64,000 nucleotides of DNA from Agelas oroides (GCA_949130485.1 OX422183.1:29998316-30062315); one strand, 5' to 3'; shown: positions 24,350-38,397, counted from the stretch's first letter. Notes: generated from the sequence alone by a model not told the origin. Made by a program: numbers and translations.

Positions 24350-27300
24350 AGACTACTTGCGATAGTGGAACCTATATTCCGGGTTAGGGTTTGCCGTCAA
24401 TTTGCGTGAATTTCATGTATGTGCGCTAATTCGGCATTGCACGGCCTCGGGTAAAAGGGATTTGTTTGCAGGCTTGTAGAGGTTGGTGCGTTCATTGCAC
24501 AAACTAACGGGTTACATTTTTGAACTCTCTATTCCCTACGCTTGCAGGCTTGTGGAGGTTGGTGCGTTCATTGCACAGATAAACGCCGCTTACAACTGAA
24601 CGCACCAACCTCCACAATTAAGCCTGCAAACTTACATTTTTGAACTCTCTGTTCCTGCACTTCATGCTGATATGCTACTTGCATCAGTACAATCTTTGTT
24701 CCGGGTTAGGGTTAGCCGTAAAGTTTCGTGAATTTCATATATCTGCGCTAATTCAGCATTGCAATGCATCGGGTGAAATGGATTGTTTTCAGGCTTGTGG
24801 AGGTTGGTGCGTTCTTTGCACAGAGTAACGGCTTACATTTTTGAACTCTCTATTCCCTACGCTTCATGGTCATATGCTACTGGCATTAGTGGAACCTATA
24901 TTCCGGGTTAAGTTTAGCCGTCAATTTGCGTGAATTTCTTACATCTGTGCAAATTTAGCATTTCGAGAAATCGAGTGAAATGGATTTGTTTACAGGCTTG
25001 TGGAGGTTGGTGCGTTCATTGCACAGACTAACGGCTTACAATTTTGAAATCTCTATTCCCTACGCTTCATCCTCATATGCTACTTGCATTAGTGGAACCT
25101 ATATTCCTGGTTAGAGTTTGCCGTGAATTTGCGTGAATTTTATGTATGTGCGCAAATTCGGCATTACACGGCCTCGGATGAAATGGATTTGTTTGCAGGC
25201 TTGTGGAGGTTGGTGCGTTCATTGCACAAACTAACGGGTTGCATTTTTGAACTCCCTATTCCCTATGCTTCATGCTGATATGCTATTTGCATTAATGCAA
25301 AATTTGTTCACGGTCGGGATTAGCCGTCAATTTGCAATAATTTCATATATCAGCGCTAATACGGCATTGCAAGACCCGGTTCAAATGGATTTGTTTGCAG
25401 GCTTGTGGAGGTTGGTGCGTTCATTGCACAGACTAACGGGTTACAATTTTGAACTCTCTATTCCCTACGCTTCATGCTCAAAAGCTACTTGCATTAGTGC
25501 AGCCCCTGTTCAGGGTTTAGTTTAGCTGTCAATTTTCGTGAACTTCAAATATCTGTGCAAATTCGGCATTTCACGGCCTCAGGTGAAATGGATTTGTTTG
25601 CAGGCTTGTGGAGGTTGGTGCGTTCATTGCACAGAGTAACGGCTTACAATTTTGAACTCTCTATTCCCTACGCTTCATGCTCATACGCTATTTGTGTGAG
25701 TGCAACCTATGTTCCTGATTACAGTTTGCCGTAAATTTGCGTGAATTTCATATATCTGCGCTATTTCGGCATTTCACGGCCTCGGGAGAAATGAATTTGC
25801 TTCCAGGCATGTGGAGGTTGGTGCGTCAATTGCACAGAATGACGGCTTACATTTTTGAAGTCTCTATTCCCTACGCTTCATGCTGATATGCTACTTGCAT
25901 TAGTGCAACCCTTGTTCAGGTTTAGGGTTAGCAATCAATTTTCGTGAATTTCATGTATCTGTGCAAATTCGGCATTACACGACATCAAGTGGAATGGATT
26001 TGTTTACAGGTTTGTGGAGGTTGATGCGTTCATTGCACAGAAAAACGGCGTGCAATTTTCAACTCTCTATTCCCTACGCTTTATGCTCATATGCTACTTG
26101 CATTAGTGGAACCTATATTCTGGGTTAGGGTTTGCCGTCAATTTGCGTGAATTTCATGCATGTGCGCTAATTAGGCATTGCACCGCTTCAGGTGAAATGG
26201 ATTTGTTTGCAGGCTTGTGGAGGTTGGTGCGTTCATTGCACAGAGTAACGGCTTACAATTATGAACTGTCTATTCCCTATACGCTTCATGCTCATATGCT
26301 ATTTGCATGAGTGCAACCTATGTTCCGGGTTACAGTTTGCCGTAAATTTGTGTGAATTTCATATATCTGCGCTATTTCGGCATTGAACGGCCTCGGGAGA
26401 AATGATTTTGCTTCCAGGCTTGTAGAGGTTGGTGCGTTCATTGCACAGACTAACGGCTTACATTTTTGAACTCACTATCCGCTACGCTTCATGCTGATAT
26501 GCTATTTGCATTAGTGCAACATTTGTTCAGGGTTGGGGTTAGCCGTCAATTTGCGTGAATTTCATATATCAGCGCTAATTCGGCATTGCAAGACCTCGGG
26601 TGAAATGGATTTGTTTGCAGGCTTGTGGAGGTTTGTGCGTTCATTGCACAGAATAACGGCTTACATTTTTGAAGTCTCTATTCCCTACGCTTCATGCTCT
26701 TATGCTACTTGCATTAGTGCAACCCTTGTTCAGGTTTAGGGTTAGACGTCAATTTGTGTGAATTTCATATATCTGTGCAATTTCGGCATTGCTCGACCTC
26801 GGGTGAAATGGATTTGTTTGCAGGCTTGTGGAGGTTGATGTGCTCAATGCACAGACTAACGGCTTACAATTTTGAACTCTTTCTTCCCTACGCTTCATGT
26901 TCATATGCTATTTGCATGAGTGCAACCTATGTTCCGGGTTACAGTTTGCTGTAAATTTGCGTGAATTTCATATATTTGTGCTACTTCGGCATTGCACGGC
27001 CTCGGGAGAAATGAATTTGCTTCCAGGCTTGTGGAGGTTGGTGTGTTCATTGCACAGACTAACGGCTTACATTTTTGAACTCTCGATTCCCTATGCTTCA
27101 TGCTGATATTCTATTTGCATTAGTGCAACATTTGTTGAGGGTTGGAGTTAGCCGTCAATTTGCATGAATTTCATATATCAGCGCTAATTCGGCATTGCAA
27201 GACCTCGGGTGAAATGGATTTGTTTGCAGGCTTGTGGAGGTTTGTACGTTCAATGCGCAGACTAACGGCTTACATTTTTGAACTCTCTATTTCCTACGCT

Positions 27301-27500
27301 TCATGCTCATATACTATTTGCATGAGTGCAACCTATGTTCCGGGTTACAGTTTGCCGTAAATTTGCGTGAATTTCATATATCTGCGCTATTTCGGCATTG
27401 CACGGCCTCGGGAGAAATAAATTTGCTTCCAGGCTTGCGGAGGTTGGTGCGTCAATTGTACAGACTAATGGGTTACAATTTTGAACTCTCTATTCCCTAA
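24350..27500 (-). repeat. Diverged satellite block, about 202-bp units
   Basis: About 15 units with landmark gcttgtggaggttggtgcgtt recurring every 202-205 bases. They are clearly related to the 192-bp satellite read on the minus strand (aggcttgtggaggttggtgcg versus the aggctcgtaccgctttgtgcg type), but unit length and sequence differ widely. Internal divergence is higher than in the main array, suggesting an older block. A small fold-back lies at 24544-24627. Confidence 0.85.
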
Positions 27501-30500
27501 CTACATATGAGCAAGAAGCTGTGGGAATGGGAAGGCCAAAAACGCAAACCCTCCGTTTGTGCAATCAACGCACAAAGCGGTACGAGCTTGGAAATTGCTC
27601 CAAATCCACCTTCGCCTAACAATGACGGCAATGGAAATTCACGCAAATTCCCGGCAAACCCTACACCAGAACAATAGTTGCACTAATGCAAACTACGTAT
27701 GAGCAAGAAGCTGTGGGAATGGCGAGCCCAAAAACGCAAACCCTCCGTTTGTGCAATCAACGCACAGAGCGGTACGAGCTTGCAAATCGTTCCGCCTCCA
27801 CCATCGCCGTATTGTATCGGCAATGGAAATTCGCGCAAATTCCCGGCAAACCCTACCCCAGAACAATAGTTGCACCAAATGCAAACTACAGCAAGAAGCT
27901 GTGGGAATGGGGAGCCCAAAAACGCAAACCCTCCGTTTGTGCAAACAACGCACAAAGCGGTAGGAACTTGCTAATCGTTCCGCCTCCACCATCGCGGTAT
28001 TATATCGACAATGGAAATTCGCGCAAATTCCCGGCAAACCCTACACCAGAACAATAGTTGCACTAATGCAAACTACGTATGAGCAAGAAGCTGTGGGAAT
28101 GGCGAGCCCAAAAACGCAAACCCTCCGTTTGTGCAATCAACGCACAGAGCGGTACGAGCTTGCAAATCGTTCCGCCTCCACCATCGCCGTATTGTATCGG
28201 CAATGGAAATTCGCGCAAATTCCCGGCAAACCCTACACCAGAACAATAGTTGCACTAATGCAAACTACGTATGAGCAAGAAGCTGTGGGAATGGGGAGCC
28301 CAAAAACGCAAACCCTCCGTTTGTGCAATCAACGCACAGAGCGGTACGAGCTTGCAAATCGTTCCGCCTCCACCATCGCCGTATTGTATCGGCAATGGAA
28401 ATTCGCGCAAATTCCCGGCAAACCCTACACCAGAACAATAGTTGCACTAATGCAAACTACGCATGAGCAAGAAGCTGTGGGAATGGGGAGCCCAAAAACG
28501 CAAACCCTCCGTTTGTGCAATCAACGCACAGAGCGGTACGAGCTTGCAAATCGTTCCGCCTCCACCATCGCCGTATTGTATCGGCAATGGAAATTCGCGC
28601 AAATTCCCGGCAAACCCTACCCCAGAACAATAGTTGCACCAATTACAAACTACAGCAAGAAGCTGTGGGAATGGCGAGCCCAAAAACGCAAACCCTCCGT
28701 TTGTGCAATCAACGCACAGAGCGGTACGAGCTTGCAAATCCTTCCGCCTCCACCATCGCCGTATTGTATCGGCAATGGAAATTCGCGCAAATTCCCGGCA
28801 AACCCTACACCAGAACAATAGTTGCACTAATGCAAACTACGTATGAGCAAGAAGCTGTGGGAATGGGGAGCCCAAAAACGCAAACCCTCCGTTTGTGCAA
28901 TCAACGCACAGAGCGGTACGAGCTTGCAAATCGTTCCGCCTCCACCATCGCCGTATTGTATCGGCAATGGAAATTCGCGCAAATTCCCGGCAAACCCTAC
29001 ACCAGAACAATAGTTGCACTAATGCAAACTACGTATGAGCAAGAAGCTGTGGGAATGGGGAGCCCAAAAACGCAAACCCTCCGTTTGTGCAATCAACGCA
29101 CAGAGCGGTACGAGCTTGCAAATCGTTCCGCCTCCACCATCGCCGTATTGTATCGGCAATGGAAATTCGCGCAAATTCCCGGCAAACCCTACCCCAGAAC
29201 AATAGTTGCACCAATTACAAACTACAGCAAGAAGCTGTGGGAATGGGGAGCCCAAAAACGCAAACCCTCCGTTTGTGCAAACAACGCACAAAGCGGTAGG
29301 AAATTGCAAATCGTTCCGCCTCCAACATCGCGGTATTATATCGACAATGGAAATTCGCGCAAATTCCCGGCAAACCCTACCCCAGAACAATAGTTGCACT
29401 AATGCAAACTACATATGAGCAACAAGCTGTGGGAATGGGGAGCCCAAAAACGCAAACTCTCCGTTTGTGCAATCAACGCACAAAGCGGTACAGGCCTGCA
29501 AACCCTTCCGCCTCCACCATCGCCGTATTGTATCGGCAATTGAAATTCGCGCAAATTCCCTGCAAACCCTACCCCAGAACAATAGTTACACTAATGCAAA
29601 CTACATATGAGAAAGAAGCTGTGGGAATGGAGAGCCCAAAAACTCAAACCCTCTGTTTGTGCAATAAACGCACAAAGCGGTACGAGCTTGCAAATCGTTC
29701 CGCCTCCACCATCGCCGTATTGTTTCGGCAATGGAAATTCGCGCAAATTCCCGGCAATCCCTACTCCAGAACAATAGTTGCACTAATGCAAACTATATAT
29801 GAGCAAGAAGCTGTGGGAATGGGGAGCCCAAAAACGCAAACCCTCCGTTTGTGCAAACAACGCACAAAGCGGTAGGAACTTGCAAATCGTTCCACCTCCA
29901 CCATCGCCGTATTATATCGGCAATGGAAATTCGCGCAAATTCCCGGCAAACCCTACCCCAGAACAATAGTTGCACTAATGCAAACTACATATGAGCAAGA
30001 AGCTGTGGGAATGGGAAGCCCAAAAACGCATACCCTCCATTTGTGCAATCAACGCACAAAGCGGTACGAGCCTGTAAATCGTTCCGCCTCCGACAACGCC
30101 GTATTGTATCGGCAATGGAAATTCGCGCAAATTCTCGGCAAACCCTACCCAAGAAGAATAGTTGCACTAATGCAAACCACATATGAGCAAGAAGCTGTGG
30201 GAATGGGAAGCCCAAAAACGTAAACCCTCCGTTTGTGCAATCAACGCACAAAGCGGTACGAGCTTGCAAATCGTTCCGCCTCCACCATCGCCGTATTGTA
30301 TCGGCAATGGAAATTCGCGCAAATTCCCTGCAAACCCTACCCCAGAACAATAGTTGCACTAATGCAAACTACATATGAGCAAGAAGCTGTGTGAATGGGA
30401 TGCCCAAAAACGCATACCCTCCGTTTGTGCAATCAACGCACAAAGCGGTACGAGCCTGTAAATCGTTCCGCCTCCGCCAACGCCGTATTGTATCGGCAAT

Positions 30501-33011
30501 GGAAATTCGCGCAAATTCTCGGCAAACCCTACCCAAGAAGAATAGTTGCACTAATGCAAACCACATATGAGCAAGAAGCTGTGGGAATGGGGAGCCCAAA
30601 AACGCAAACCCTCCGTTTGTGCAAACAACGCACAAAGCGGTAGGAACTTGCAAATCGTTCCGCCTCCACCATCGCCGTATTATATCGGCAATGGAAATTC
30701 GCGCAAATTCCCGGCAAACCCTACACCAGAACAATAGTTGCACTAATGCAAACTACATATGAGCAAGAAGCTGTGTGAATGGGATGCCCAAAAACGCATA
30801 CCCTCCGTTTGTGCAATCAACGCACAAAGCGGTACGTGCCTGTAAATCGTTCCGCCTCCTCCAACGCCGTATTGTATCGGCAATGGAAATTCGCGCAAAT
30901 TCTCGGCAAACCCTACCCAAGAAGAATAGTTGCACTAATGCAAACCACATATGAGCAAGAAGCTGTGGGAATGGGGAGCCCAAAAACGCAAACCCTCCGT
31001 TTGTGCAAACAACGCACAAAGCGGTAGGAACTTGCAAATCGTTCCGCCTCCACCATCGCCGTATTATATCGGCAAAGGAAATTCGCGCAAGTTCCCGGCA
31101 AACCCTACCCCAGAACAATAGTTGCACTAATGCAAACTACATATGAGCAAGAAGCTGTGTGAATGGGAAGCCCAAAACCGCATACCCTCCGTTTGTGCAA
31201 TCAACGCACAAAGCTGTACGAGCCTGTAAATCGTTGCGCCTCCGCCAACGCCGTATTGTATCGGCAATGGAAATTCGCGCAAATTCTCGGCAAACCCTAC
31301 CCAAGAAGACTAATGCAAACCACATATGAGCAAGAAGCTGTGGGAATGGGAAGCCCAAAAACGTAAACCCTCCGTTTGTGCAATCAACGCACAAAGCGGT
31401 ACGAGCTTGCAAATCGTTCCGCCTCTACCATCGCCGTATTGTATCGGCAATGGAAATTCGCGCAAATTCCCTACAAACCCTACCCCAGAACAATAGTTGC
31501 ACTAATGCAAACTACATATGAGCAAGAAGCTGTGTGAATGGGATGCCCAAAAACGCATACCCTCCGTTTGTGCAATCAACGCACAAAGCGGTACGAGCCT
31601 GTAAATCGTTCCGCCTCCTCCAACGCCGTATTGTATCGGCAATGGAAATTCGTGCAAATTCTCGGCAAACCCTACCCAAGAAGAATAGTTGCACTAATGC
31701 AAACCACATATGAGCAAGAAGCTGTGGGAATGGGGAGCCCAAAAACGCAAACCCTCCGTTCGTGCAAACAACGCACAAAGCGGTAGGAACTTGCAAATCG
31801 TTCCGCCTCCACCATCGCCGTATTATATCGGCAATGGAAATTCGCGCAAATTCCCGGCAAACCCTACACCAGAACAATAGTTGCACTAATGCAAACTACA
31901 TATGAGCAAGAAGCTGTGGGAATGGGGAGCCGAAAAACGCAAACCCTCCGTTTGTGCAAACAACGCACAAAGCGGTAGGAACTTGCAAATCGTTCCGCCT
32001 CCACCATCGCCGTATTATATCGGCAAAGGAAATTCGCGCAAGTTCCCGGCAAACCCTACCCCAGAACAATAGTTGCACTAATGCAAACTACATATGAGCA
32101 AGAAGCTGTGTGAATGGGAAGCCCAAAACCGCATACCCTCCGTTTGTGCAATCAACGCACAAAGCGGTACGAGCCTGTAAATCGTTCCGCCTCCGCCAAC
32201 GCCGTATTGTATCGGCAATGGAAATTCGCGCAAATTCTCGGCAAACCCTACCCAAGAAGAATAGTTGCACTAATGCAAACCACATATGAGCAAGAAGCTG
32301 TGGGAATGGGGAGCCGAAAAACGCAAACCCTCCGTTTGTGCAAACAACGCACAAAGCGGTAGGAACTTGCAAATCGTTCCGCCTCCACCATCGCCGTATT
32401 ATATCGGCAATGGAAATTCGCGCAAATTCCCGGCAAACCCTACCCTAGAACAATAGTTGCACTAATGCAAACTACATATGAGCAAGAAGCTGTGGGAATG
32501 GGAAGCCCAAAAACGCATACCCTCCGTTTGTGCAATCAACGCACAAAGCGGTACGAGCCTGTAAATCGTTCCGCCTCCGACAACGCCGTATTGTATCGGC
32601 AATGGAAATTCGCGCAAATTCTCGGCAAACCCTAACCAAGAAGAATAGTTGCACTAATGCAAACCACATATGAGCAAGAAGCTGTGGGAATGGGAAGCCC
32701 AAAAACGTAAACCCTCCGTTTGTGCAATCAACGCACAAAGCGGTACGAGCTTGCAAATCGTTCCGCCTCCACCATCGCCGTATTGTATCGGCAATGGAAA
32801 TTCGCGCAAATTCCCGGCAAACCCTACCCCAGAACAATAGTTGCACTAATGCAAACTACATATGAGCAAGAAGCTGTGGGAATGGGAAGCCCAAAAACGC
32901 ATACCCTCTATTTGTGCAATCAACGCACAAAGCGGTACGAGCCTGCAAATCGTTCCGCCTCCACCATCGCCGTATAATATCGGCACTGGAAATCGAGCAA
33001 ATTCCCTGCAA
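27501..33011 (+). repeat. 192-bp satellite, plus-orientation block, part 1
   Basis: About 29 tandem units with landmark gcaagaagctgtgggaatgg. Most are 192 bases; a few are about 190 or shorter because of a deletion near the unit boundary (27880, 28640, 29215). From about 30360 onward two unit types alternate, giving a 384-base dimer. 28066-28637 and 28638-29210 are almost identical, indicating recent amplification. Confidence 0.95.
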
Positions 33012-33636
33012 CAGTCGTTAGGCCAGCTGTCCAAGAACAATAGAAATTATTCAGATACAGGAAGTTACATTCCAGTATGTAATTAACGCAATGAATACTT
33101 CCTGACTTTTCTACAAGCATGCAAGCTAGCTCCAGGCAGCAATGGCAGAAATGAACCGGACTTGCGCCAGTGTGCGTAGAGGTACCTCTCTGCTGTTCAT
33201 AAATGTACTTTGTGTCCCGGTTTGATAATGACTTCCAGCGTTGCGACCGTTTTTCGCGACCTCGTCGCGGTGCGAGACTCGTGATATGTTGCCGCGTATT
33301 TTAGTACATTTTTTTTTGACTGCCCGAACCCTGGCGATATATACATATGTGCGGATAGCCCATGGATAGCTCTACAAAATATGTAAAAATCAAAAACTTC
33401 CGCTCGGGCAGTTAGCAGTTATGCGGGCTCAAAGTTAGGCTGAAATATTATGCTGCGGTTTACATAATTGGCATGTTTACTGGTGCGTTCTAACTGGGAA
33501 TGCTGTACAGAGAGATGCACTGGCCACTGTGCAGGGTGAAATGAAAGGTAAAGTACCAAAAGTAAAGTAACTGACTTGGCTTGTATGCATTCAGGGCCCC
33601 AAAGTTGGAAGACAGGCTATGTGATAGCTGATAGTT

Positions 33637-33868
33637 GAGATGTTTTTGAGGTGAAATAGAGGAAAGTGAAAAGGCCAGCAGTTGCTGGGAATCAAACCTA
33701 GGACACCTGGCTTGTGCAGCCATTGCTCTGTGACTGAGCTACGACAAACGGACAACCACCACCCCCCACAATCCTCTATATGTGCAGCACGGTGGTACTG
33801 AAATGCCTCAGTCACACACCCAGTTCGCCTCAAAAACATCTAAACTCTATTCCAACATGAGGCTAAGC
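33637..33868 (-). mobile_element. tRNA-derived SINE, copy 3, nested
   Basis: Read on the minus strand, gtagctcagtcacagagc (A box) and ggtttgattcc (B box) follow a head like that of the copies at 7275 and 7575. An 11-bp direct repeat agctgatagtt flanks it (33626-33636 and 33869-33879). Its absence from the other inverted arm of the host element shows that it inserted after the arms formed. An agatgtttttgagg motif is inverted near its two ends. Confidence 0.8.
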
Positions 33869-34065
33869 AGCTGATAGTTAAGCTCAGCTAGCACCCATTA
33901 ATGTTTCACACATGCTGGGTGGGATAAACAATCAGTGGTAGCAACTTTAGCATCTGCTGTGCCATAAGAAATGGTACTCAGTGCAGATCCCAGTACATAG
34001 AAGAGCAAGAGGAGGACAACAGTGATAGAGAGGAAGATGACAAGGAGGGTATCAATGTATTTCCA

Positions 34066-34195
34066 TTAACGACAGTACGTTGGCATCCATATGCTATACA
34101 GTGATTTATATGGTTAGGGTGGGGTTAGGGTTGGGTTAGGTCTGGTATAAATACCGTATAGCATATGCATGCTAACATACTGTTGTTAACGGCTT
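34066..34195. mobile_element. Small hairpin MITE nested in the 2.5-kb element
   Basis: The left ttaacgacagtacgttggc...catatgctatac pairs inverted with the right gtatagcatatgcatgctaacatactgttgttaa. The loop contains ggttagggtggggttagggt. Confidence 0.65.
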
Positions 34196-35504
34196 GTTGT
34201 CAATGATAGTGACGACAATGACTTGTGTTAGTGCCTTAGCATTATCAGGTAGGGAGCCAAAAAGTTAAATCCTAGAATGTCCCAGGGCCAGCAGCTGAAG
34301 AGCCAATGAAGTTGGAGAGCACCACTGCATCTTTAGTGCGGCACATCATCACTGAGGGCTTGTATGAGTAGCGAAGAGCTTTCAGATGACATGTATATCT
34401 TTGGATGGTGTGCCCAGAGGGAACTTTAAAAGAATTTCTCCAATGTCTGTAGCAGTGCCCACTCTCATGTAGCAAGTCACACTGTGCCTTTAACGTTACT
34501 TGTACACAAAGGAGGACGTACCAGTCCAATACGAACACTGGCCCTCAAGTCTTCAGCATGCTTGTAGCGCACACCTGCAATAGGCAACCTGGATTATGCA
34601 GTATAACACTCTGTGTAACTGTTTTGAGCTCACTCTAATACTATATACCCTGCTGCCTACGGGGTTAGACTGTAACACAAAATTGCTATTTCCCAAACTT
34701 GCCTTAGAAAGGGGCGGTGGGGGGTTGTGTAGGGCTGGCAAGTAGCGATGGCTCCGTGTGCTCCAGCCCAGGATCTGCAGTACCATTTCTTATGGCACAG
34801 CAGATACAAAATAAGGTTGCTACTACTGACTGATTGATTATCCCACCCAGCACGTGTGCTAACGGGTGCTAGCTGAGCTATACTATAGCTATCAGCTATC
34901 ACATAGCCTGTCTTCCAACTTTGGGGCCCTGAATGCATACAAGCCAAGTCAGTTACTTTACTTTTGGTACTTTACCTTTCATTTCACCCTGCACAGTGGC
35001 CAGTGCATCTCTCTGTACAGCATTCCCAGTTAGAACGCACCAGTAAACATGCCAATTATGTAAACCGCAGCATAATATTTCAGCACAAATTTGAGCCCGC
35101 ATAACTGCTAACTGCCCGAGCGGAAGTTTTTGATTTTTACATATTTTGTAGAGCTATCCATGGGCTATCCGTACATATATATATCGCCAGGGTTCGGGCA
35201 GTCAAAAAAAAATGTACTAAAATACGCGGCAACATATCACGAGTCTCGCCCCGCGACGAGGTCGCGAAAAACGATCGCAACGCTGGAAGGCATTATCAAA
35301 CCGGGATACAAAGTGCATTTATGAACAGCAGAGAGGTACCTCTACGCACACTGGCGCAAATCCGGTTCGTTTCTGCCATTGTTGGCTGGAGCTAGCTTGT
35401 AGAAAAGTCAGGAAGTATTCATTGCGTTAATTACACACTGGAATGTAGCTCTACGTGCACTTCCTGTATCTGAATGAAATGGACCGCTGGCCTAACGACT
35501 GCAA

Positions 35505-36183
35505 ACCCTACACCAGAACAATAGTTGCACTAATGCAAACTACATATGAGCAAGAAGCTGTGGGAATGGGAAGCCCAAAAACGCATACCCTCCGTTTGTG
35601 CAATCAACGCACAAAGAGGTACGAGTCTGTAAATCGTTCCACCTCCACCGTCGCCGTATTGTATCGGCAATGGAAATTCGCGCAAATTCTCGGTAAACCC
35701 TACCCAAGAAGAATAGTTGCACTAATGCAAACTACATATGAGCAAGAAGCTGTGGGAATGGGAAGCCCGAAAACGCATACCCTCCGTTTGTGCAATCAAC
35801 GCACAAAGCGGTACGAGCCTGTAAATCGTTCCGCCTCCACCATCGCCGTATTGTATCGGCAATGGAAATTCGCGCAAATTCTCGGTAAACCCTACCCAAG
35901 AAGAATAGTTGCACTAATGCAAACTACACATGAGCAAGAAGCTGTGGGAATGGGGAGCCCAAAAACGTAAACCCTCCGTTTGTGCAATCAACGCACAAAG
36001 CAGTACGAGCTTGCAAATCGTTCCGCCTCCTCCATCGCCGTATTGTATCGGCAATGAAAATTCGCGCAAATTCCCGGCAAACCCTACCCCAGAACAATAG
36101 TTGCACTAATGCAAGCAACATATGAGTAAGAAGCTGTGGGAATGGGGAGCCCAAAAACGCAAACCCTCCGTTTGTGCAATCAA
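35505..36183 (+). repeat. 192-bp satellite, plus-orientation block, part 2
   Basis: About three and a half units between the 2.5-kb element and the truncated LINE, in phase with the left side once the element is removed. Confidence 0.95.
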
Positions 36184-38397
36184 GTGTGTCATGTATTGAC
36201 TTGGCCCTAGTCTCTAACCTGTCACAGCTAAGGAAGTGTGAAGTTATTCCACCATTAACAGATTATGGTCATGGACACTCTGGACTCCAGGTTAGTATGA
36301 GCTGGAAGGATGTTAAGAGATCCGCTGTTAATGGAAATGGAAAGAGAACTGTCTGGAAATATGCCCAGGCTGATTTTACAAAGGCCTGTTCTCTGATCGA
36401 AGCTACCAATTGGGAATCACTACTTACTGGAGATGTGAATCAGGCCTTGGCCAACTGGGAAGCTAAGTATATGGAAATTATGGAACTATGCATTCCGAAG
36501 AAGTCTCTCCCAAAGCGGAGAAATCTGCCATGGCTGACAAAGGAGCTGACTAAAGGTATAAGGAAAAGAAATGTCCTCTACCGGCGTGCAAGACGTAGTG
36601 GTAATAGCTTGCTATTTGATCGATATAAAGAGCAAAGGAACAAAGTTGTAAATGAATTATGCAGATCCAAGAGTCATTTTTTCAGAAGTTTTAATCCCTC
36701 CAATCCAAAGCAGTTTTGGAAGATTGCCAAGCTGTTAAACAAAAGCAGTTCATCCATTCCATCATTGGTTAAAAATGGCTACACTGCAACCACTGACTCT
36801 GACAAGGCTACTATGCTAAATAGTTTCTTTTCTGAATGTTTCAACACAGCTCAACCACCATTGTCGATAAATCAGGAGGAACCTTTGAGCTACTTAGAAC
36901 CATCCAACTTTGAATCCATTGAAGACCTATTATGCACCGAAGATGAAGTTTATGAGATGATTGTATCTCTGGATACCTCCAAAGCTAATGGGTCCGATGG
37001 CATCTCTGCAAGAATGCTCAAAGGTACAACTCATAGCATCACCCCAGTACTAACTCGCTTGTTTAACATGTCAATAGAGTCTGGAATATTTCCAGTGGAA
37101 ACTCTCATCAGTTGTTCCAATTCCAAAAGGCGGTGACCATTCAAATCCTTCAAATTATAGACCTATCTCCCTCTTATCAGTCATTAGTAAGATGCTTGAG
37201 CGACATGTCTACTACTTGATCACAGAGCACTTGTCTTCAGATCATCCCCTTGCCAACACTCAATGGGGATTCCAATCAGGAAAAAGCACTGTGACTGCAC
37301 TATTAACAGCTACATATGACTGGTTTGCAAAATTAGAAGCAGGCAAAGAAGTTTGCTCAGTGTTTTTTGACCTGAAAAAGGCTTTTGATTCTGTGCCACA
37401 CAGGGAACTTGTTGAGAAACTTGTAAGTTACACATTAGCCCAGTTGTTCTGAAATGGATAAGAAACTATCTGACCAACAGACACCAGAAAGTCGTGATTG
37501 GCGGTGAGGAATCTAAAGTTATCTCAGCTACATCAGGAGTGCCTCAGGGCTCTGTCTTGGGCCCCTTGCTATTTCTCATCTATATTGATGACGTGACAAG
37601 ACTTCCTCTCTCTGATGGTACCCAGTTAGTACTTTATGCCGACGATATGCTACTTTACAGGAAAATTGACTGTCCTGAGGATTACATTGTATTGCAAAAT
37701 GACATCAACATGGTTAACAACTGGGTCAAAGGCAACTATCTCACTTTCAATGCATCTAAGTGTAAGTACATGGTCATCTCTCGTAGAAGACAAGGCTACT
37801 GTCATCCACCTGACCTGCTTGATGACTTGTGCCTGGAGAGGGTTGAAAGTTTTAAGTACCTGGGGATTCTTCTAAGTTCGGACTTGTCATGGTCAAAACA
37901 TATTGAATCAATTTGTACCAAAGCTCGTAAGTTACTAGGGCTTCTTTATCGTAGATTTTATAAGTATGCAGAACCACCAGCATTACTTCAACTGTATCAA
38001 TCACTGGTAAGACCCCACCTAGAATATGCAAGTGATGTTTGGGACCCCCACCTACTTAAAGACAAAACACTTATTGAAAACGTACAAAAATTTGGTCTAA
38101 GGATTTGTGCCAAACAGTGGGATCTAGGCTACAACGAACTTCTGTCTAACTTTGCAGTCTCTACACTTCAAAATTGTATACAACCTTATCGTTTTTCCTC
38201 CCTCCATTTTTGTACCACGCCAGAGCAGAACTAGCTCTAATGCCTATCTTCAACCTTTTGCGCACACAAACTCTTTTTTGCACTCTTTTGTTCCTAGTAC
38301 TATTTCATTGTGGAATTCTTTACCTAGTAATGTCACTAGTACACATACACTCCCTATCTTTAAAACCTATATACATGCACTAAATTTGTTTTCATAG
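36184..38397 (+). pseudogene. Broken endonuclease-reverse transcriptase ORF of LINE copy A
   Basis: Reading frame segments at 36174-37136, 37192-37452, 37494-38234 and 38152-38397 are in alternating frames, so at least three frameshifts break the protein. Visible parts are the tail of the APE endonuclease (SCIDLALVSNL...TDYGHGHSGL), then RT motifs NGSDGISARML, FFDLKKAFDSVPH, SGVPQGSVLGPLLFLIYIDD and YADDMLLYRK, then VRPHLEYASDVWDP and the C-terminal region. In function it would nick target DNA and copy element RNA. This copy is inactive. Confidence 0.85.

Larger units (their letters stand above)
33012..35501. mobile_element. 2.5-kb element with about 0.7-kb inverted ends in the satellite
   Basis: The ends CAGTCGTTAGGCCAGC and GCTGGCCTAACGACTG are flanked by CAA on each side (33009-33011 and 35502-35504). 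Removing the element and one CAA restores the satellite sequence exactly. The inverted arms run about 33012-33970 (interrupted by a SINE) and about 34815-35501. The central 0.85 kb has only short open frames (for example minus 34538-34272) that I do not recognise, so no transposase is evident. It is probably non-autonomous; a 3-bp duplication fits several superfamilies and I do not choose. Confidence 0.85.

Noticed and set aside
34112-34141. ggttagggt-type repeats resembling a telomere
   Set aside because: Only four imperfect copies in the loop of a small MITE; not a tandem (TTAGGG)n tract.
34272-34538. Minus-strand 88-codon frame as a transposase
   Set aside because: No recognisable catalytic motif; too short and not extended by neighbouring frames.
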